From contig JAQIBS010000111.1 in NCBI GenBank assembly GCA_027858965.1, positions 35,527-99,526 on the forward strand: a stretch of DNA of 64,000 bases, given 5' to 3'. This document shows positions 17,825-29,275 of this stretch, piece by piece. The DNA is from Kiritimatiellia bacterium (GTDB taxonomy: Bacteria; Verrucomicrobiota; Kiritimatiellia; RFP12; UBA1067). The translations under genes and the position numbers were made by a program. The notes beneath the pieces were generated by a model. It saw only the letters and a list, made by a program, of their open reading frames with translations. It did no database searches and had not been told where the DNA came from. Within the stretch, counting starts at the first letter, position 1. Each line of letters opens with the position of its first letter.

Positions 17825-20404
17825 ATGTTTATGAAACAGTCAAAAAATCGTCAACAGGACATTGGTTTATTTTCGACTTTTCTGAAAATACTTACACTAT
17901 GCATGCTTCTGCTACCCTTATCTTCGGTTGCAGAAACCTACTTTTTCGACAATACGGCCAACAATAACGCAGTTTTAACCGATTCCTCATACTGGATCAG
18001 TTCTTTGGGCGCCACCGGAAGCTCAATCAGCGCAGAGAGTGATTATATCGCCGGAAGTGCGGTCACAACACCAACCGTTGATTTCACCTTTGCAGGCAAC
18101 ACCCTGCAGCTGGTTTCACCTTCTGGACGGCTGCGCATGGATGTCAATGCAGCCAGAACTCTGACCTTCCAGGACCTGATCTTCAATGGAGGACAGGACC
18201 TCTATTTCATGGGCTACGGCAGCCCGATCACGCTTGCATGAAAACTCACACTCCTGTCGGACTGTGTCTTCACAACATACGCGCCCACATCAGGCCGAAA
18301 CAACTGGGGCAAAACGCAAGCCGATATGGTTGGAACCAACATCACCGTAACCTGTCTCGGGCTAACGGGATCGGCAGGTCCGAACGCCATCAAGAAATTC
18401 GGCTTTTTCGGAAACAACTCAACACTCTCCAATTGCACCTGGGTCGCAAAAGCGGGAAGTGCCGTACTCGCGCTGCATCCAAAAATTCAATGGGTCTCTG
18501 AAATGCAGCTGGGTGTGCCGCCGGCAACCTTTGATGCTGCTGCCATCACACTCATGGGGGCACAGATCTGGGCCACAAACAACACCGCATTCATCAGTGA
18601 CAAGCGAGGCATTACACTGGCCTCCGCCAGTGCCACTCACACGCTTCAGGGGGGCGGGTTTCATGTTGAGAACAATGCGACAGTAACCTGTGCTTACCCG
18701 ATCACGGGAACAGGGCCGTTCGTCAAATCAGGAAACGGCACCTGCATACTGACTTCTCCCGATCTTTCGTATACAGGCGAAACACAGCTGAGGGAAGGCG
18801 CTCTGGTTATTGCCGACACATCCTCCCTGACGTCGGATACCCTGGTTATAGAGGGCGGTTATCTTTCGTTCTCCACCAACCAGTGCACCATCGCTTCAGT
18901 CCTTTTTAAATCAGGCGGCTTCAAGATTCCTCTGACAGCCCGGACCAATGTGTCAGATGTCGCCTGCCTCCGGGTAACAGACACGTTTACAGTCCCGTCG
19001 TTCACGAATTATTACCCTATCCGTATTTCGATTGTCACGAATGGACTTGACGGAGCGGTCACGCGCTTCAAACTGATGGACCTTCCGCTTGACCCCGCCC
19101 TGCAGGACTTCCATTTCATTGTGAAGGATAATCCATGGCTGGGCACCCTCTCTGTGGAAACGTCGGGTGGCCGACAGAGTGTCTGGTTTGACTGGATCAA
19201 ACCGGAAAATCTGGTTTTTAAAACAGCAGCCGATTTGGTAAACGGCGATTATTCCTTTATGGATGCTGAAGGATGGTCGGACGGGTTAACGCCCCGGCCA
19301 GGAAAAACATACATATCACAAAAAACATTGGTCTCGCCCGAAAATGAGAATGTGACCTTCCCCGGAGACGGGCTGCATCTCTCCAGTTTAAACATGTCCT
19401 TTGAAAAGACAACAACCCCCACCCTGACGAACTGCACGGTGTTCAACAGTAGCTTTCAGCTGTTGTCTTCCCTGACGCCCGGAATCAGAGGTGATCTCCT
19501 GGTGCTGCCGGATGCTGTCCCCGGAACACCATCAATGCGCATTACATCCGGCGGAACCTGGAAATGGAAAGAATTCCATATGGATGCTTCGCTGCGCGGC
19601 TTCGGAAACTTGCTTTTCTCCTTCTATGCAAACCACCACGAGGACTCCCAATATCTGCTTTATGGCGACAACAGCCGGTTTTATGGAACGATTGCCATGC
19701 AGACCGCGACCAACTATTTCCTCTGTATCACAAACGAGTGCAATCTGGGGGCGGAACTTCCCGCATTCCGGGAAGACGCTCTCAGCTTTGCCGGAGGCAA
19801 TTTCAAAGTGACAAACGATGTCACCCTTGCAGATGTGAACCGAGACATCCAGCTGGATGCGGTCAGCGCAAGCATCGGAGTGAGCTGTATTTTCAGGGCT
19901 GAAGATGCGACGTTCGATATTGCCTCACCTATTTCAGGCAGCGGTTCGCTGATGATCAATTCGCCGGATGGATGCGTTGTTTTGAAGGGGGATAACAGCT
20001 ACACCGGAGCAACCACGGTTGCCTGCGGATCACTCAGTCTGGAATCAACAAATGCACTCGGCGGCAGCACCGCGCATTTTTCGTCCGGCACAGCCCTGGT
20101 TGTACGCTATCCCCAAGCGGAAGCCCTGGACAACGGTCTGCCTGTCAGTGACAGCCAATTCTCTTTCGACTCAGAAGCCCGAGTCAAAATCACTGGCCGC
20201 CAGACCGGTGCTAACCTTGGCCAAAGCTTTAAACTGCCGCTCTTCTGCGGCACCGCCGATGCTTTGAGTATGTTCGACAGTGTGACCTTCGAAGCTCCTG
20301 ACAACACCTACAAGATCACCTTCAGCACGAAAACGCTGCCTGACGACACTCAGGTGCTTTGGGCCTCTGTAAGCAAAGTGGGACTGCTCCTGATGATTCA
20401 ATGA
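17825..20404 (+). pseudogene. Autotransporter-associated beta-strand repeat protein split by in-frame TGA
   Basis: A strong AAGGAGGT site precedes the ATG at 17825. The frame runs 138 codons with a signal peptide (about 12-37) to TGA at 18239-18241, then stays open in exactly the same frame to 20404 (KLTLLSDCVFTTYAPTSGRNN and onward). Together it is one 860-codon gene with a single nonsense codon. The second part has two PATR-type segments (GTGPFVKSGNGTCIL...YTGETQL, and SGSGSLMINS...YTGATTV) and ends VGLLLMIQ, like the C-termini of the two giant repeat proteins here. TGA ends other genes in the window, so stop recoding is unlikely. Either the gene is newly broken, or the base is a sequencing error. 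A later ATG (18326) could restart translation but would lack a signal peptide. Confidence 0.75.
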
Positions 20405-20412
20405 ACAAACCG

Positions 20413-20468
20413 ATGTTCCTCTGCGGAAGCACCTGCGAACCGCAGAGGAACATGTGTGCCCCTTTTTT
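20413..20468 (+). terminator. Rho-independent terminator after the split repeat gene
   Basis: ATGTTCCTCTGCGG (20413-20426) pairs perfectly with CCGCAGAGGAACAT (20440-20453), a 14-bp stem with a 13-base loop, followed after a few bases by a run of six T. Confidence 0.85.
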
Positions 20469-20506
20469 ATTAACATCCTTATCCTGAATCAAAGAAAGTC
20501 TGATCC

Positions 20507-22492
20507 ATGCCCTTAAAATACACTCTCATTCTATTGCTGCTTTCCTCTTCACTCGTCTGTCCGGCTGCTGACAGAGCAAAAGCCCCGTCACGGCCTGCCT
20601 CCGGAAATACATATGGACACATACAGGGAACCGTAACCGGACCGACAGGAAAGCCGGTTTCCAGCGCATGGGTGATGACCCATACCGGCATTCTAAAACA
20701 AGCAGGAACCGATGGCACCTTCCGCTTCACCGCACTCCCTGAATCCCGGTATACGCTCAAGATTCTGGCTCCAGGAATGGAAGAGATGATCCATTCAGGA
20801 ATAGATGTTGCCGCTGGAAAAACGGCACCGGTCCGCATTGCCATGAAAACCGCAACAAACGCGATGACCCTTGTCTCTGGCCACGTAACCGACAAGACAA
20901 GCGGCGCAAAGCTGGCCGCGTATTTTGAAATACAGGACACTGCGGGGCCTATCCGTTGGTTCGACGCCGCCGGCACACCTTATGGAGGAAGAACCGATAT
21001 TCGCAAAAAAGTCTGGCACCAGAAAAACAAACGCTTCTGGACAACTGGCGATTTTGCATTCAGCGCCAGACCCGGAAAACTGAAGCTGACAGCACAAGCG
21101 GACGGTTATGCAACAGCAAAGATCTCCCTTGATTTCAAGAAAGGACCTGCCCAGCCACTTGAAATCAAACTGGAGAAACTTTTTGATCCGGCAGACGAAG
21201 GATGGTTTAAAGGGGATTTTCACGCTCACGGTGTCCACGGCGAAAGAATCTACAAGGTGAACATACCCTTCATGGCGTTCATCATGCGTGCTGAACACTA
21301 CCGATGGTTTTATCTTTCCACCAGTTTCAACAACGATGGATTATCCACCGACCCTTTCTCCGTTGCAAAAAGTGTGGCGGGTGAAGATCTCTTTCTTGCG
21401 CTGAACGCAGAGTATCCCAAAACCTATAGCGGTCATGTCGGCAGTGTGGGTATTGCACCGCCCAAACACCCGCGCCCCTATCCCTGCTATTCAAACATTG
21501 AGACGATCAAACACGACATTGTCGATAAAGGGGGCATCGCCATACCGGTACATCCACTCACAGGACACATGAAACACAGAACACTGCCGTTACTTATCAT
21601 GGGGGCATCGGAACTGATCTGCGGATTTGACTTCTATACCTCATGGAACCAGCGGGTCGAAAACACCTGGACAATGATCCTCAACAAAGGCTACAAGCTC
21701 TGCCGGACGGCAACCAGCGATACAGCCTTTGATTTGGGACGAACCCCCGGCACCATGGGAGCGACTTTCATCCATCCTGAAAACGGCACGTTAAACAGAG
21801 AAAGCATTATAGCCGCCTTTAAGCAGGGAAACACCACTCTCTCATGGAAAGGAGCCCTGATACTTTTCACGATTGACGGCAAAAATTGCGGACACACCTT
21901 CCCTGCGGATAAAACAAAAAGACAGGCCGTCCTCAAGCTGTACGACCAGCCGGGAACACAGACGATCATACATGTTATTAGAAACGGCAAACCGTTCAAA
22001 CAGTTTGCGGAAACACTGCCGCCATCAGGCAGACTCGAACTGCCCTTCCCGCTGGCTGAAAAGGAAAAAGCCTGGTATACCGCCACCTACTCAAGAAAGG
22101 GTGCCGCCAAGATCATAGCCGCGTCCAGTCCCTTTTACTTTGGCGACTGGAAAAGGCCTGAGCCTGTCTCCGCAAAAATCACGGTGCAGCTTCTTGATGC
22201 CGCAACAAAAAAACCGATCAACGGTACGATCACTGTGGTTGATGCCGAAAAGGTCATTACATCACAGGAATCACACCACGGCAAACTGACACTGGAAACA
22301 CGTATCTTTCACCGTCTCAGGGCTACAGCCAAAGGATATGCCCCTGTTGAAAAGGGCATTCTCGATAATCCGATCATTGAATCTTTTATCGCATCAGTCT
22401 CAGAAAAAGATCTCCAGAACTGGGATACATACGAAAAAGTTGCAGATCTGTTAAGACATCTGGTGGTTAAAATCCCGATGAAACGAAAATAA
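20507..22492 (+). CDS. Secreted CehA/McbA-like PHP-domain metallohydrolase
   Basis: The 661-residue protein has a signal peptide (1-20) and two carboxypeptidase-regulatory-like beta domains (about 37-115 and 120-222; GHIQGTVTGPTGKPVSSAWV, YTLKILAPGM). A PHP-type hydrolase domain opens with GWFKGDFHAHGVHG, giving the D-x-H-x-H metal site (D237, H239, H241). This opening is typical of the CehA/McbA family, named from carbaryl-hydrolysing enzymes but mostly of unknown substrate. Later histidines (IPVHPLTGHMKHR, around 345-360) fit further metal ligands. A last beta domain (about 555-660) repeats the regulatory fold. It lies directly after a strong terminator, so it has its own promoter. Confidence 0.75.
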   Translation: MPLKYTLILLLLSSSLVCPAADRAKAPSRPASGNTYGHIQGTVTGPTGKPVSSAWVMTHTGILKQAGTDGTFRFTALPESRYTLKILAPGMEEMIHSGIDVAAGKTAPVRIAMKTATNAMTLVSGHVTDKTSGAKLAAYFEIQDTAGPIRWFDAAGTPYGGRTDIRKKVWHQKNKRFWTTGDFAFSARPGKLKLTAQADGYATAKISLDFKKGPAQPLEIKLEKLFDPADEGWFKGDFHAHGVHGERIYKVNIPFMAFIMRAEHYRWFYLSTSFNNDGLSTDPFSVAKSVAGEDLFLALNAEYPKTYSGHVGSVGIAPPKHPRPYPCYSNIETIKHDIVDKGGIAIPVHPLTGHMKHRTLPLLIMGASELICGFDFYTSWNQRVENTWTMILNKGYKLCRTATSDTAFDLGRTPGTMGATFIHPENGTLNRESIIAAFKQGNTTLSWKGALILFTIDGKNCGHTFPADKTKRQAVLKLYDQPGTQTIIHVIRNGKPFKQFAETLPPSGRLELPFPLAEKEKAWYTATYSRKGAAKIIAASSPFYFGDWKRPEPVSAKITVQLLDAATKKPINGTITVVDAEKVITSQESHHGKLTLETRIFHRLRATAKGYAPVEKGILDNPIIESFIASVSEKDLQNWDTYEKVADLLRHLVVKIPMKRK

Positions 22493-22952
22493 GACGAGCA
22501 CGGTTGATTCGGGTTTCGAGTTGATATGCTAGCGGCACATACCCTGTCTCTTGCTGAAATACCCGAACGATCATACTTACCATTTTTGTCATTGATATAT
22601 TCTGCACGATATTTCACAATCATCGGCCACAAACGGCTTGTAATGGTTTACGGTGAACATCCAGAAACAGATGCGCAATACATTGCTGACAGTATGAAAG
22701 CCGTTTACAGTGTAAGAGTACCGACGAAACATGGATTTGGACAACAACGCTTCGCGTTGCATAGGAAGCAACTGAAGGAAGCTTCAATTGATGTTTTTGA
22801 ACATTCATCCAAAAAAGAAAGATGCCTAGACACCTTTTCAATAATGAACCATTGACTAAATTCTGATGTAAGTCTATTATTCCTTTTAGAGAATATGAGC
22901 TTAACTTCGTGCCATTCAAGTCTAATACCCCGCCACAGGAGAGAACCTTCAC
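22493..22952. other. Intergenic, no supported gene
   Basis: A 109-codon open frame (22526-22855) exists but has no ribosome binding site, no recognisable motif and mixed codon use, so it is not called. The region marks the switch from lower-GC DNA to the GC-rich signalling operon. Confidence 0.4.
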
Positions 22953-25900
22953 ATGCCGATGACCAATGACCATCGAACACCTGACGAGAAACCAGCGAGG
23001 AAGTGGGCCAATCTTCGGGACTCCACGGCCGTGGGCCTGATGCTGCTTATAGGCCTGGCCTTATCCTTGATTCTCCACCAGTACCTGAACAATCGGGAGC
23101 AGGACTTACTACGCAAAGAACTTAACCGGCGCACCGAGACGTATGCAACTGTGCTGCAAAACATGATCTATGCACATTGCGAGATCGTTCAGGCCGTCGG
23201 GAGTTATTTCAACAGCTCGGAAAACGTAACCCGCGCAGAATTCCGCAGCTTCTGCAGCGGCCCCCTCCGCAGGCATGCCGATTTCCATGCCCTGGAATGG
23301 GTTCCGCGCGTACCGGACGCCCGCCGTGAGTCATTCGAGGCCGCCGCGAGAGACGACGGCGAGCCCGGATTCATGATCACCGAGCGCGTCAAACATGGCA
23401 CGCCGATCCCGGCGGCAAGGCGAGATAATTATTTTCCAACGTACTACCTTGAAATGACGACTGGGCATAAGAATGCCATGGGAATCGACCTTGGGGCAGA
23501 TCCCGCAAAGCTGGCCGTTCTCACAAAGGCGCGGGACACGGGGACGCTGACGGCTGCTGCTTTGCCGCCCAATCCGGAGAGCGAGTTGGCTGGCAAGGTA
23601 GAACTCCTGCTTGTGCTTCCGTTATACGAGCATGGTGTGGTTCCAGTGAGCATGGCGGAACGCCGCCAGGCCCTGGTCGGCTTTGCGGTTGGCGTAACCC
23701 ATGTTGCCGACATGGCAACGGAAGTGTTTAGCAAGCTGACGTGTGCCGGTTTGGACATATGCCTGATCGATGATAGCCTGACGGCAGACAAGCGCTTACT
23801 TCACTTTCATGCATCGCGATCCCGATCTCAGTCAACCAACGCCCTGCCGACAGCGCTCGACGATACCGTAAGCCTTGAGGATCGCGTGGACCTGGCGGTG
23901 GCAGACCGAAAATGGACGTTGATTGCCCGCCCCACCCCAGCGTTCATTGCGGATTTTCCGCAATGGCAGAACGAGTCCATGGCCGCGGCCGTACTGTTTT
24001 TTTCCATTCTCGTCTGTCTGACCATGGGCGGCACCCTGCGCGCGGCAAGGAGACAGAGGGAGCTGTCCAAACAGCGCGTCGAAGCACTCGGCAAGCTCGA
24101 TGCCGCCTACGTCGCCCTTCACAGCAACGAGGAGCGCTTCCGCTCGCTATTCGAGACCTCTCGTGATGCGATCATGACGCTGGAGCCACCTTCCTGGCAG
24201 TTCACATCATGTAATCATGCGTGCGCTGAGCTTTTTCACGCCAGGGACGTAGCCCACTTCCTGTCACTAGACCCCAGGGATATGTCGCCGGAGTGTCAGC
24301 CGGATGGATGCCCCTCGGCGGACAAGTTGCGTGAGATGGTCAAGACAGCCATGCGAGACGGCAGCCACTTCTTCGAGTGGACACACTGCCGTGTCGACGG
24401 CGAAGCGTTCCCCGCCACGGTCCTGCTAACGCGGGTAGACATCGACGAGCGGCAATTCCTCCAGGCGACGGTGCGGGATGTCACGGTCCAGAAAGATGCG
24501 GAAGCCGCGCTCGTAAAGACTAACTCGCAACTCCACACCATTCTGGCAAAAGCTCCGTTCGGTGTCGTCGTGATCGGGCTCGACCGCAAGATCCGCTGGG
24601 CAAACGACTATACCTGCAAGCTGGCCGGCGTTGAAGGCCCCGATTTCTTGGTCGGCAAGCAATGTGGCGAGTACCTATGCCCGGCCTTGAAGCAAGAATG
24701 CCCGATAATCGACAAACATCAAATAATTGACAACTCTGAGCACATCCTCCGGCGGCACGACGGCCGCGAGATTCCGATCCTCAAAACCGTTGTCCCAACC
24801 GAATTGAATGGAAAGTCCGTAATACTGGAGACCTTCGTGGACATCACCGACCGAAAATTGACGGAGGAGGAACTGAAAAAGGCCCACGAGGCGGCCGATG
24901 AGGCCAATCTTGCCAAGAGCGAGTTTCTTGCCAACATGAGCCACGAAATCCGCACACCCATGAACGGGGTCATCGGCATGTGCGGTTTACTGTTGGAAAC
25001 GGAACTGAGTGGTGAGCAGACTGAATTTGCTGAAGCGATTCAGACCAGCGCAGACGCGCTTTTGACCATCATCAACGAGATTCTTGACTTCTCCAAGATC
25101 GAGGCGGGCAAGATGGACATGGAGGAAATCGAGTTCTCGCCACGCGCCGTTGCCGAAGAAGCAGGGGATATCGTCAGCATGCAGGCGCGCGCGAAGGGAA
25201 TTGAGCTCGTGATAGCCGTCGACCCGCGGACGCCGGACTGCGTGGTTTCCGACCCCACGCGCCTGCGCCAGGTCCTCGTGAACCTGGCCGGTAACGCCGT
25301 GAAGTTCACCTCGCAAGGCGAAGTGGTGGTCCGCGTTGAAGTGGCGCAGGAGCACGCCTCGAAAACGCTCCTGCGTTTCTCGGTCAGCGACACAGGGATC
25401 GGTATTTCCGAGACAAATCAGCGTAAGCTTTTCGTTGCTTTCACGCAGGCCGACGGTTCGACGACACGACGATACGGGGGCACCGGCCTCGGACTGATCA
25501 TCTCAAAGCGCATCGTCGAGTTAATGGGCGGCTCGATCTACGTCGACAGCCAAGAGGGCCGAGGATCGACCTTCTGGTTCGAGATTCCGGTCCGCCACTG
25601 CTCGAACAACCATGATTTGGCTGTCGCCGAACCGCGCACGGTGGGCGGTAAACAAGTTTTGATCGTGGACGACAACGCTACAAACCGAAGAGTCCTGCGC
25701 CTGCAACTCGAAGCGTGGGGGGCGTCGTGCGTTGAGGCACCGGACGGCTTCACGGGGCTCGATGCCCTGCGTGAAGCCGCTGGCTCTGGCGCGCCGTTCG
25801 ACCTCGCCCTGGTGGACATGCTCATGCCCGAGATGGATGGCGGTATGTTCGGGCAGGCGGTTCGGGCGGATGCCACCATTCGTGCCATACCGATGATCAT

Positions 25901-26861
25901 GATGTCCTCTGCTACCCGCCCAGGACTGGCGGAAGAAATGCGCGCAATCGGGTACTCCCAGATCCTCGTAAAGCCTGTAAAGGCATCCAAGTTGCACGAC
26001 TACATGACCGATGTGCTCAACACCCTCACGTCGTCAGCCAGCCCATCGCGTCCGGCCTCTGTTACCCCGCGGGAGCCGATGACGTCCCCAGCTTCCCGGC
26101 TCAGAGTGCTGGTGGCCGAAGACAACACGGTAAACCAGAAAGTCGCGCTGCGGATGCTCGAAAAGATGGGACACCGCGCGGACGCAGTTGCCGACGGAAA
26201 AGAGGCCCTGCTGTCTTTGGAGTTAATTCCATACGATGTCGTCTTGATGGATGTGCAGATGCCGGAGATGGATGGGCTTGAGGCAACGCGCCGGATCAGG
26301 AACCCTGAATCGAAAGTGCTGAATCACGAGATCCCCATCATCGCTCTAACCGCGCACGCCATGGCGGAAGACCGTGGACGCTGTATCGCGGCAGGCATGG
26401 ACGACTACCTGTCGAAGCCTATCGCCCTCACGAATCTGCATGCGGCCCTGGAGCACATCGCGCAACCGCCCGCAGACTCCGCGGCAGGCTCCGGCTCAGT
26501 CGCATTCGATCGTGAGGACTGTCTCGCACGGCTTGGCAGCGATCCGGAGTTCCTGACTGAGATCATCGCTGTCTTCGTCCGTGAGACCGCGGAATCGCTC
26601 GACGTTTCCCGCCGCGCGCTGAAGACGGACAACTTCACGGTGTTAACGGAACGCGCACACGCTTTGAAGGGTGCTGCCGGGACAGTCAGTGCCGGCGAGC
26701 TGCAAGACCTCGCTCACCGGCTGGAGCAGGCAAGCAAGGCCAAACAGGGAGAAGAAGCCGGCAGACTTGTCGCCGCGACTGCGGATGCGCTTGACAGGTT
26801 CCGTGCCGTCGCCGAGCCGAGTGAGGCCCGAGCCCCGACCGACGATAGAAGGAGACACTAG
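22953..26861 (+). CDS. CHASE-PAS hybrid sensor histidine kinase with two receivers and HPt
   Basis: The 1302-residue protein starts with a transmembrane helix (about 24-44), a periplasmic CHASE domain (about 75-300; [18 protein letters not shown] is typical) and a second helix (about 343-362). Two PAS domains follow (about 394-510 and 527-635), then HisKA with the phospho-acceptor H664 in NMSHEIRTP, a HATPase with N781 and GTGLGL, receiver 1 (D955 in LVDMLMP), receiver 2 (D1100 in LMDVQMP) and a C-terminal HPt domain (H1236 in ERAHALKG). A full internal phosphorelay is therefore possible. It heads a four-gene operon: the next gene starts 2 bases after its stop. AGGAGA lies upstream. CHASE domains bind small extracellular ligands; the ligand is unknown. 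Confidence 0.92.
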   Translation: MPMTNDHRTPDEKPARKWANLRDSTAVGLMLLIGLALSLILHQYLNNREQDLLRKELNRRTETYATVLQNMIYAHCEIVQAVGSYFNSSENVTRAEFRSFCSGPLRRHADFHALEWVPRVPDARRESFEAAARDDGEPGFMITERVKHGTPIPAARRDNYFPTYYLEMTTGHKNAMGIDLGADPAKLAVLTKARDTGTLTAAALPPNPESELAGKVELLLVLPLYEHGVVPVSMAERRQALVGFAVGVTHVADMATEVFSKLTCAGLDICLIDDSLTADKRLLHFHASRSRSQSTNALPTALDDTVSLEDRVDLAVADRKWTLIARPTPAFIADFPQWQNESMAAAVLFFSILVCLTMGGTLRAARRQRELSKQRVEALGKLDAAYVALHSNEERFRSLFETSRDAIMTLEPPSWQFTSCNHACAELFHARDVAHFLSLDPRDMSPECQPDGCPSADKLREMVKTAMRDGSHFFEWTHCRVDGEAFPATVLLTRVDIDERQFLQATVRDVTVQKDAEAALVKTNSQLHTILAKAPFGVVVIGLDRKIRWANDYTCKLAGVEGPDFLVGKQCGEYLCPALKQECPIIDKHQIIDNSEHILRRHDGREIPILKTVVPTELNGKSVILETFVDITDRKLTEEELKKAHEAADEANLAKSEFLANMSHEIRTPMNGVIGMCGLLLETELSGEQTEFAEAIQTSADALLTIINEILDFSKIEAGKMDMEEIEFSPRAVAEEAGDIVSMQARAKGIELVIAVDPRTPDCVVSDPTRLRQVLVNLAGNAVKFTSQGEVVVRVEVAQEHASKTLLRFSVSDTGIGISETNQRKLFVAFTQADGSTTRRYGGTGLGLIISKRIVELMGGSIYVDSQEGRGSTFWFEIPVRHCSNNHDLAVAEPRTVGGKQVLIVDDNATNRRVLRLQLEAWGASCVEAPDGFTGLDALREAAGSGAPFDLALVDMLMPEMDGGMFGQAVRADATIRAIPMIMMSSATRPGLAEEMRAIGYSQILVKPVKASKLHDYMTDVLNTLTSSASPSRPASVTPREPMTSPASRLRVLVAEDNTVNQKVALRMLEKMGHRADAVADGKEALLSLELIPYDVVLMDVQMPEMDGLEATRRIRNPESKVLNHEIPIIALTAHAMAEDRGRCIAAGMDDYLSKPIALTNLHAALEHIAQPPADSAAGSGSVAFDREDCLARLGSDPEFLTEIIAVFVRETAESLDVSRRALKTDNFTVLTERAHALKGAAGTVSAGELQDLAHRLEQASKAKQGEEAGRLVAATADALDRFRAVAEPSEARAPTDDRRRH

Positions 26862-26863
26862 GC

Positions 26864-29275
26864 ATGAGCACGACCAAACGAATTCTCTGCATTGACGACG
26901 ATGTCCAAATACGGGATATGCTGAAGCGGCTTCTGACCGCGGCATCTTATGAAGTCTGGGAAACCGGAAGCGGTCGGGAGGGACTGGAACTGGCCGGGAA
27001 GAGCCCAGACCTCATCATTCTCGACATCGGTCTGCCGGACATAGACGGCTTCGAGATATGCACACGCCTGAAGACATGCGACACGACACGAACCATTCCC
27101 CTCTTGCAGATTTCAGGGAAGTTCACCGAAGACGAAGATCGCGTGACTGGACTGGAGGGCGGAGCGGATGCCTACCTCGTCAAGCCGGTCCCGAATCGCG
27201 TGCTGCTGGCCACGGTCCACTCCTTGCTGCGGCTCCATGATGTCGAGCGATCCCTAGCGGCAGCCGTGAAGAAGGCCGAGGCGGCCAGCGCCGCCAAGAC
27301 ACGATTCCTGTCCAGGATTACTAGCCGACTCCGTCTCCCGCTGAATGCCATCATCGGGTTCTCGGGACAGCTTGAGGATTCCGCGCTGACCCCCCGGCAA
27401 CGCGAGTGCGCGGACAATATCAGGGGCAACTCCCAGCGCCTGCTGGCGCTTGTGAACGACCTGTTGGATGCAGCACGCCTCGATCTTCACGGGGTAGCAC
27501 TGGAAGTCTCCGATTTCGATCCTCGCGCGGCGTGTGCGGATGTATTTGCGATGCTGCGTAAAGAGGCCGCGGCCAAGGACCTCATTCTTGAATGTATCTG
27601 TGCGCAAGAGATACCGGCGTCCGTCCGTGCCGATGTGGGCCGTTTTCGACAAGTCCTGGTGCACCTGGTCGAGAATGCGATTCGATTTACGCCGCGCGGT
27701 GGTGTCACCGTTCGACTGGCGAACAATGGAAGTGTCGCGGCCGCCGAGGGCCTTCTCGTCGAAGTGGAGGATACCGGCCCCGGTGTCCCGGCCGATTTCG
27801 TATCCTCGCTGTTCCAGCCACTCTCCATACTGATGGATGAACACCCGGCGCCTGAGTCAGGTTCCGGGCTTGGGTTGGCGATCGCGCACGCCGTCGTGAA
27901 ACTGATGGGCGGCAGCATGGGGCACCGTCCGGCGGAGGGAGGAGGAGCGGTATTTTGGTTCCGAATTCCGGTTCAGTCCTCCGCGGCTGATGCGTCTGAG
28001 CCGTCTTGTGCGGCATATCCACAGCCGGTTACTAACGCCCGCATTCTACTGGTCGACGACAATGCCGTGAACCTCAAGGTTGCAGGAAAGATTCTAAGCA
28101 GTCTCGGATACGACGTGGTCTCAGCAACCGGTGGAATGGAAGCCGTGAAAATGGCCCGGCATGAGAAGGTCGCGCTTGTGTTCATGGATCTGCAGATGCC
28201 GGATGTAGACGGGTTCGAGGCGACACGGCGGATACGGGAGGGTGATTCTGAATACGCGGGCGTCCAAATCCCGATCGTCGCGCTCACAGCTCAGACCGAC
28301 GAGGATTCGAAACGCCGATGCGCCAATGCGCGGATGGACGGGTACATTACGAAGCCGGTCAGTCGCGCAGCCATGGACGAGGCCATATCGCGTTTACTAC
28401 GGCAGCCGCCGCCAGCGCGAGCGGTCGCGTCCCCCTCCGACCCGGCGAGCCAAGGCGCAGCAATTACACCACCGGTGTTCGACAGCATCGCGCTGCTTGA
28501 ACGCATGGATGGCGACCGGGCCGTAGTGCGGGATATCCTTGAGATATTCCTGACTGGAGTTCCCTCCGACCTGAAACTGCTCGATGACGGCATGTACCAA
28601 TGCAACGCGAAACTCGTCGCCCGCCAGGCCCACTCAATCAAAGGGATGACTGCCAACGTCGGAGCCGAGGCTACGCGGCATGCGGCCGAAGCTCTGGAGG
28701 CGGCAGTAAAGCAGGGAGATTGGGATCATGCGCGTGCACTCTTCAGCCAATTGACAACCACTCTGCATGCAGCATCCGGTGCCATCCGAAAGGAACTGGA
28801 CGTGATGACACGTGTGCTTCCACCGGTGGACGGCAGCCGCACAGCGGACGATGCCATGAACCAAACCGCGCCCCCCCCTGTCCAGCGACCTTCTGACGGA
28901 CCAATCCGCACACTGATTGTCGATGATTCCGCCGCCATGCGGGGCATGCTAAGTCGCTTGCTCGAGCCATTCCCAATCGAGGTGATCGGGCAGGCGAATA
29001 GCATGGAAGAAGCCCAGCGCCTGACAACCGAACTGGTGCCTGAGTTGCTCTTCCTTGATGTGGTCATGCCAGGAGGTTCCGGTATTGATCTCCTGCATAA
29101 ACTCCGTGATCTTCCGATTCCGCCGGCTGTGGTCATGCTTTCATCCGTTGCGGAACGCGCGACAATTGTGGAAAGCAAGCGGTGCGGCGCGATCGACTAC
29201 CTCTTAAAGCCCTTCGACTCGGATACCTTGCGGCGCTGTGTCGCGCGTGTCCACGCCAGACTGAGGAAACCATGA
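26864..29275 (+). CDS. Multi-receiver hybrid kinase-like protein lacking the phospho-acceptor His
   Basis: Domain order in the 803-residue protein: receiver 1 (D54 in LDIGLP), a HisKA-like helix pair (about 140-205), HATPase (about 255-370; N271, DTGPG, GSGLGL 333-338), receiver 2 (D442 in MDLQMP), HPt (H590 in ARQAHSIKG) and a third, CheY/CheB-like receiver (D732 in LDVVMP). No transmembrane helix is seen, so it is cytoplasmic. In the H-box, where kinases read SHE-L-RTP, this protein reads ITSRLRLP: Ser154 stands in the histidine position. Classical autophosphorylation should not occur. It probably acts as a phosphate hub through its receivers and HPt, or as a pseudokinase controlling the CHASE kinase upstream. 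GAAGGAG precedes the start; the next gene overlaps its stop by ATGA. Confidence 0.88.
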   Translation: MSTTKRILCIDDDVQIRDMLKRLLTAASYEVWETGSGREGLELAGKSPDLIILDIGLPDIDGFEICTRLKTCDTTRTIPLLQISGKFTEDEDRVTGLEGGADAYLVKPVPNRVLLATVHSLLRLHDVERSLAAAVKKAEAASAAKTRFLSRITSRLRLPLNAIIGFSGQLEDSALTPRQRECADNIRGNSQRLLALVNDLLDAARLDLHGVALEVSDFDPRAACADVFAMLRKEAAAKDLILECICAQEIPASVRADVGRFRQVLVHLVENAIRFTPRGGVTVRLANNGSVAAAEGLLVEVEDTGPGVPADFVSSLFQPLSILMDEHPAPESGSGLGLAIAHAVVKLMGGSMGHRPAEGGGAVFWFRIPVQSSAADASEPSCAAYPQPVTNARILLVDDNAVNLKVAGKILSSLGYDVVSATGGMEAVKMARHEKVALVFMDLQMPDVDGFEATRRIREGDSEYAGVQIPIVALTAQTDEDSKRRCANARMDGYITKPVSRAAMDEAISRLLRQPPPARAVASPSDPASQGAAITPPVFDSIALLERMDGDRAVVRDILEIFLTGVPSDLKLLDDGMYQCNAKLVARQAHSIKGMTANVGAEATRHAAEALEAAVKQGDWDHARALFSQLTTTLHAASGAIRKELDVMTRVLPPVDGSRTADDAMNQTAPPPVQRPSDGPIRTLIVDDSAAMRGMLSRLLEPFPIEVIGQANSMEEAQRLTTELVPELLFLDVVMPGGSGIDLLHKLRDLPIPPAVVMLSSVAERATIVESKRCGAIDYLLKPFDSDTLRRCVARVHARLRKP

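Noticed and set aside
18239..18241. Selenocysteine or reassigned UGA at the in-frame stop
   Set aside because: TGA ends other genes here (for example at 6729-6731, 29273-29275 and 31265-31267), the site is in a structural repeat protein with no redox motif, and no clear selenocysteine-type hairpin follows.
22526..22855. 109-codon open frame between the PHP hydrolase and the CHASE kinase
   Set aside because: No ribosome binding site, no motif, and codon use unlike neighbours; treated as intergenic.
7930..22921. Shared CTTAACT..GTGCCATTCA phrase at 7930 and 22903 as an insertion-sequence end
   Set aside because: The match is only 17 of 19 bases, expected by chance in 64 kb on both strands, and no inverted partner or target duplication is visible.
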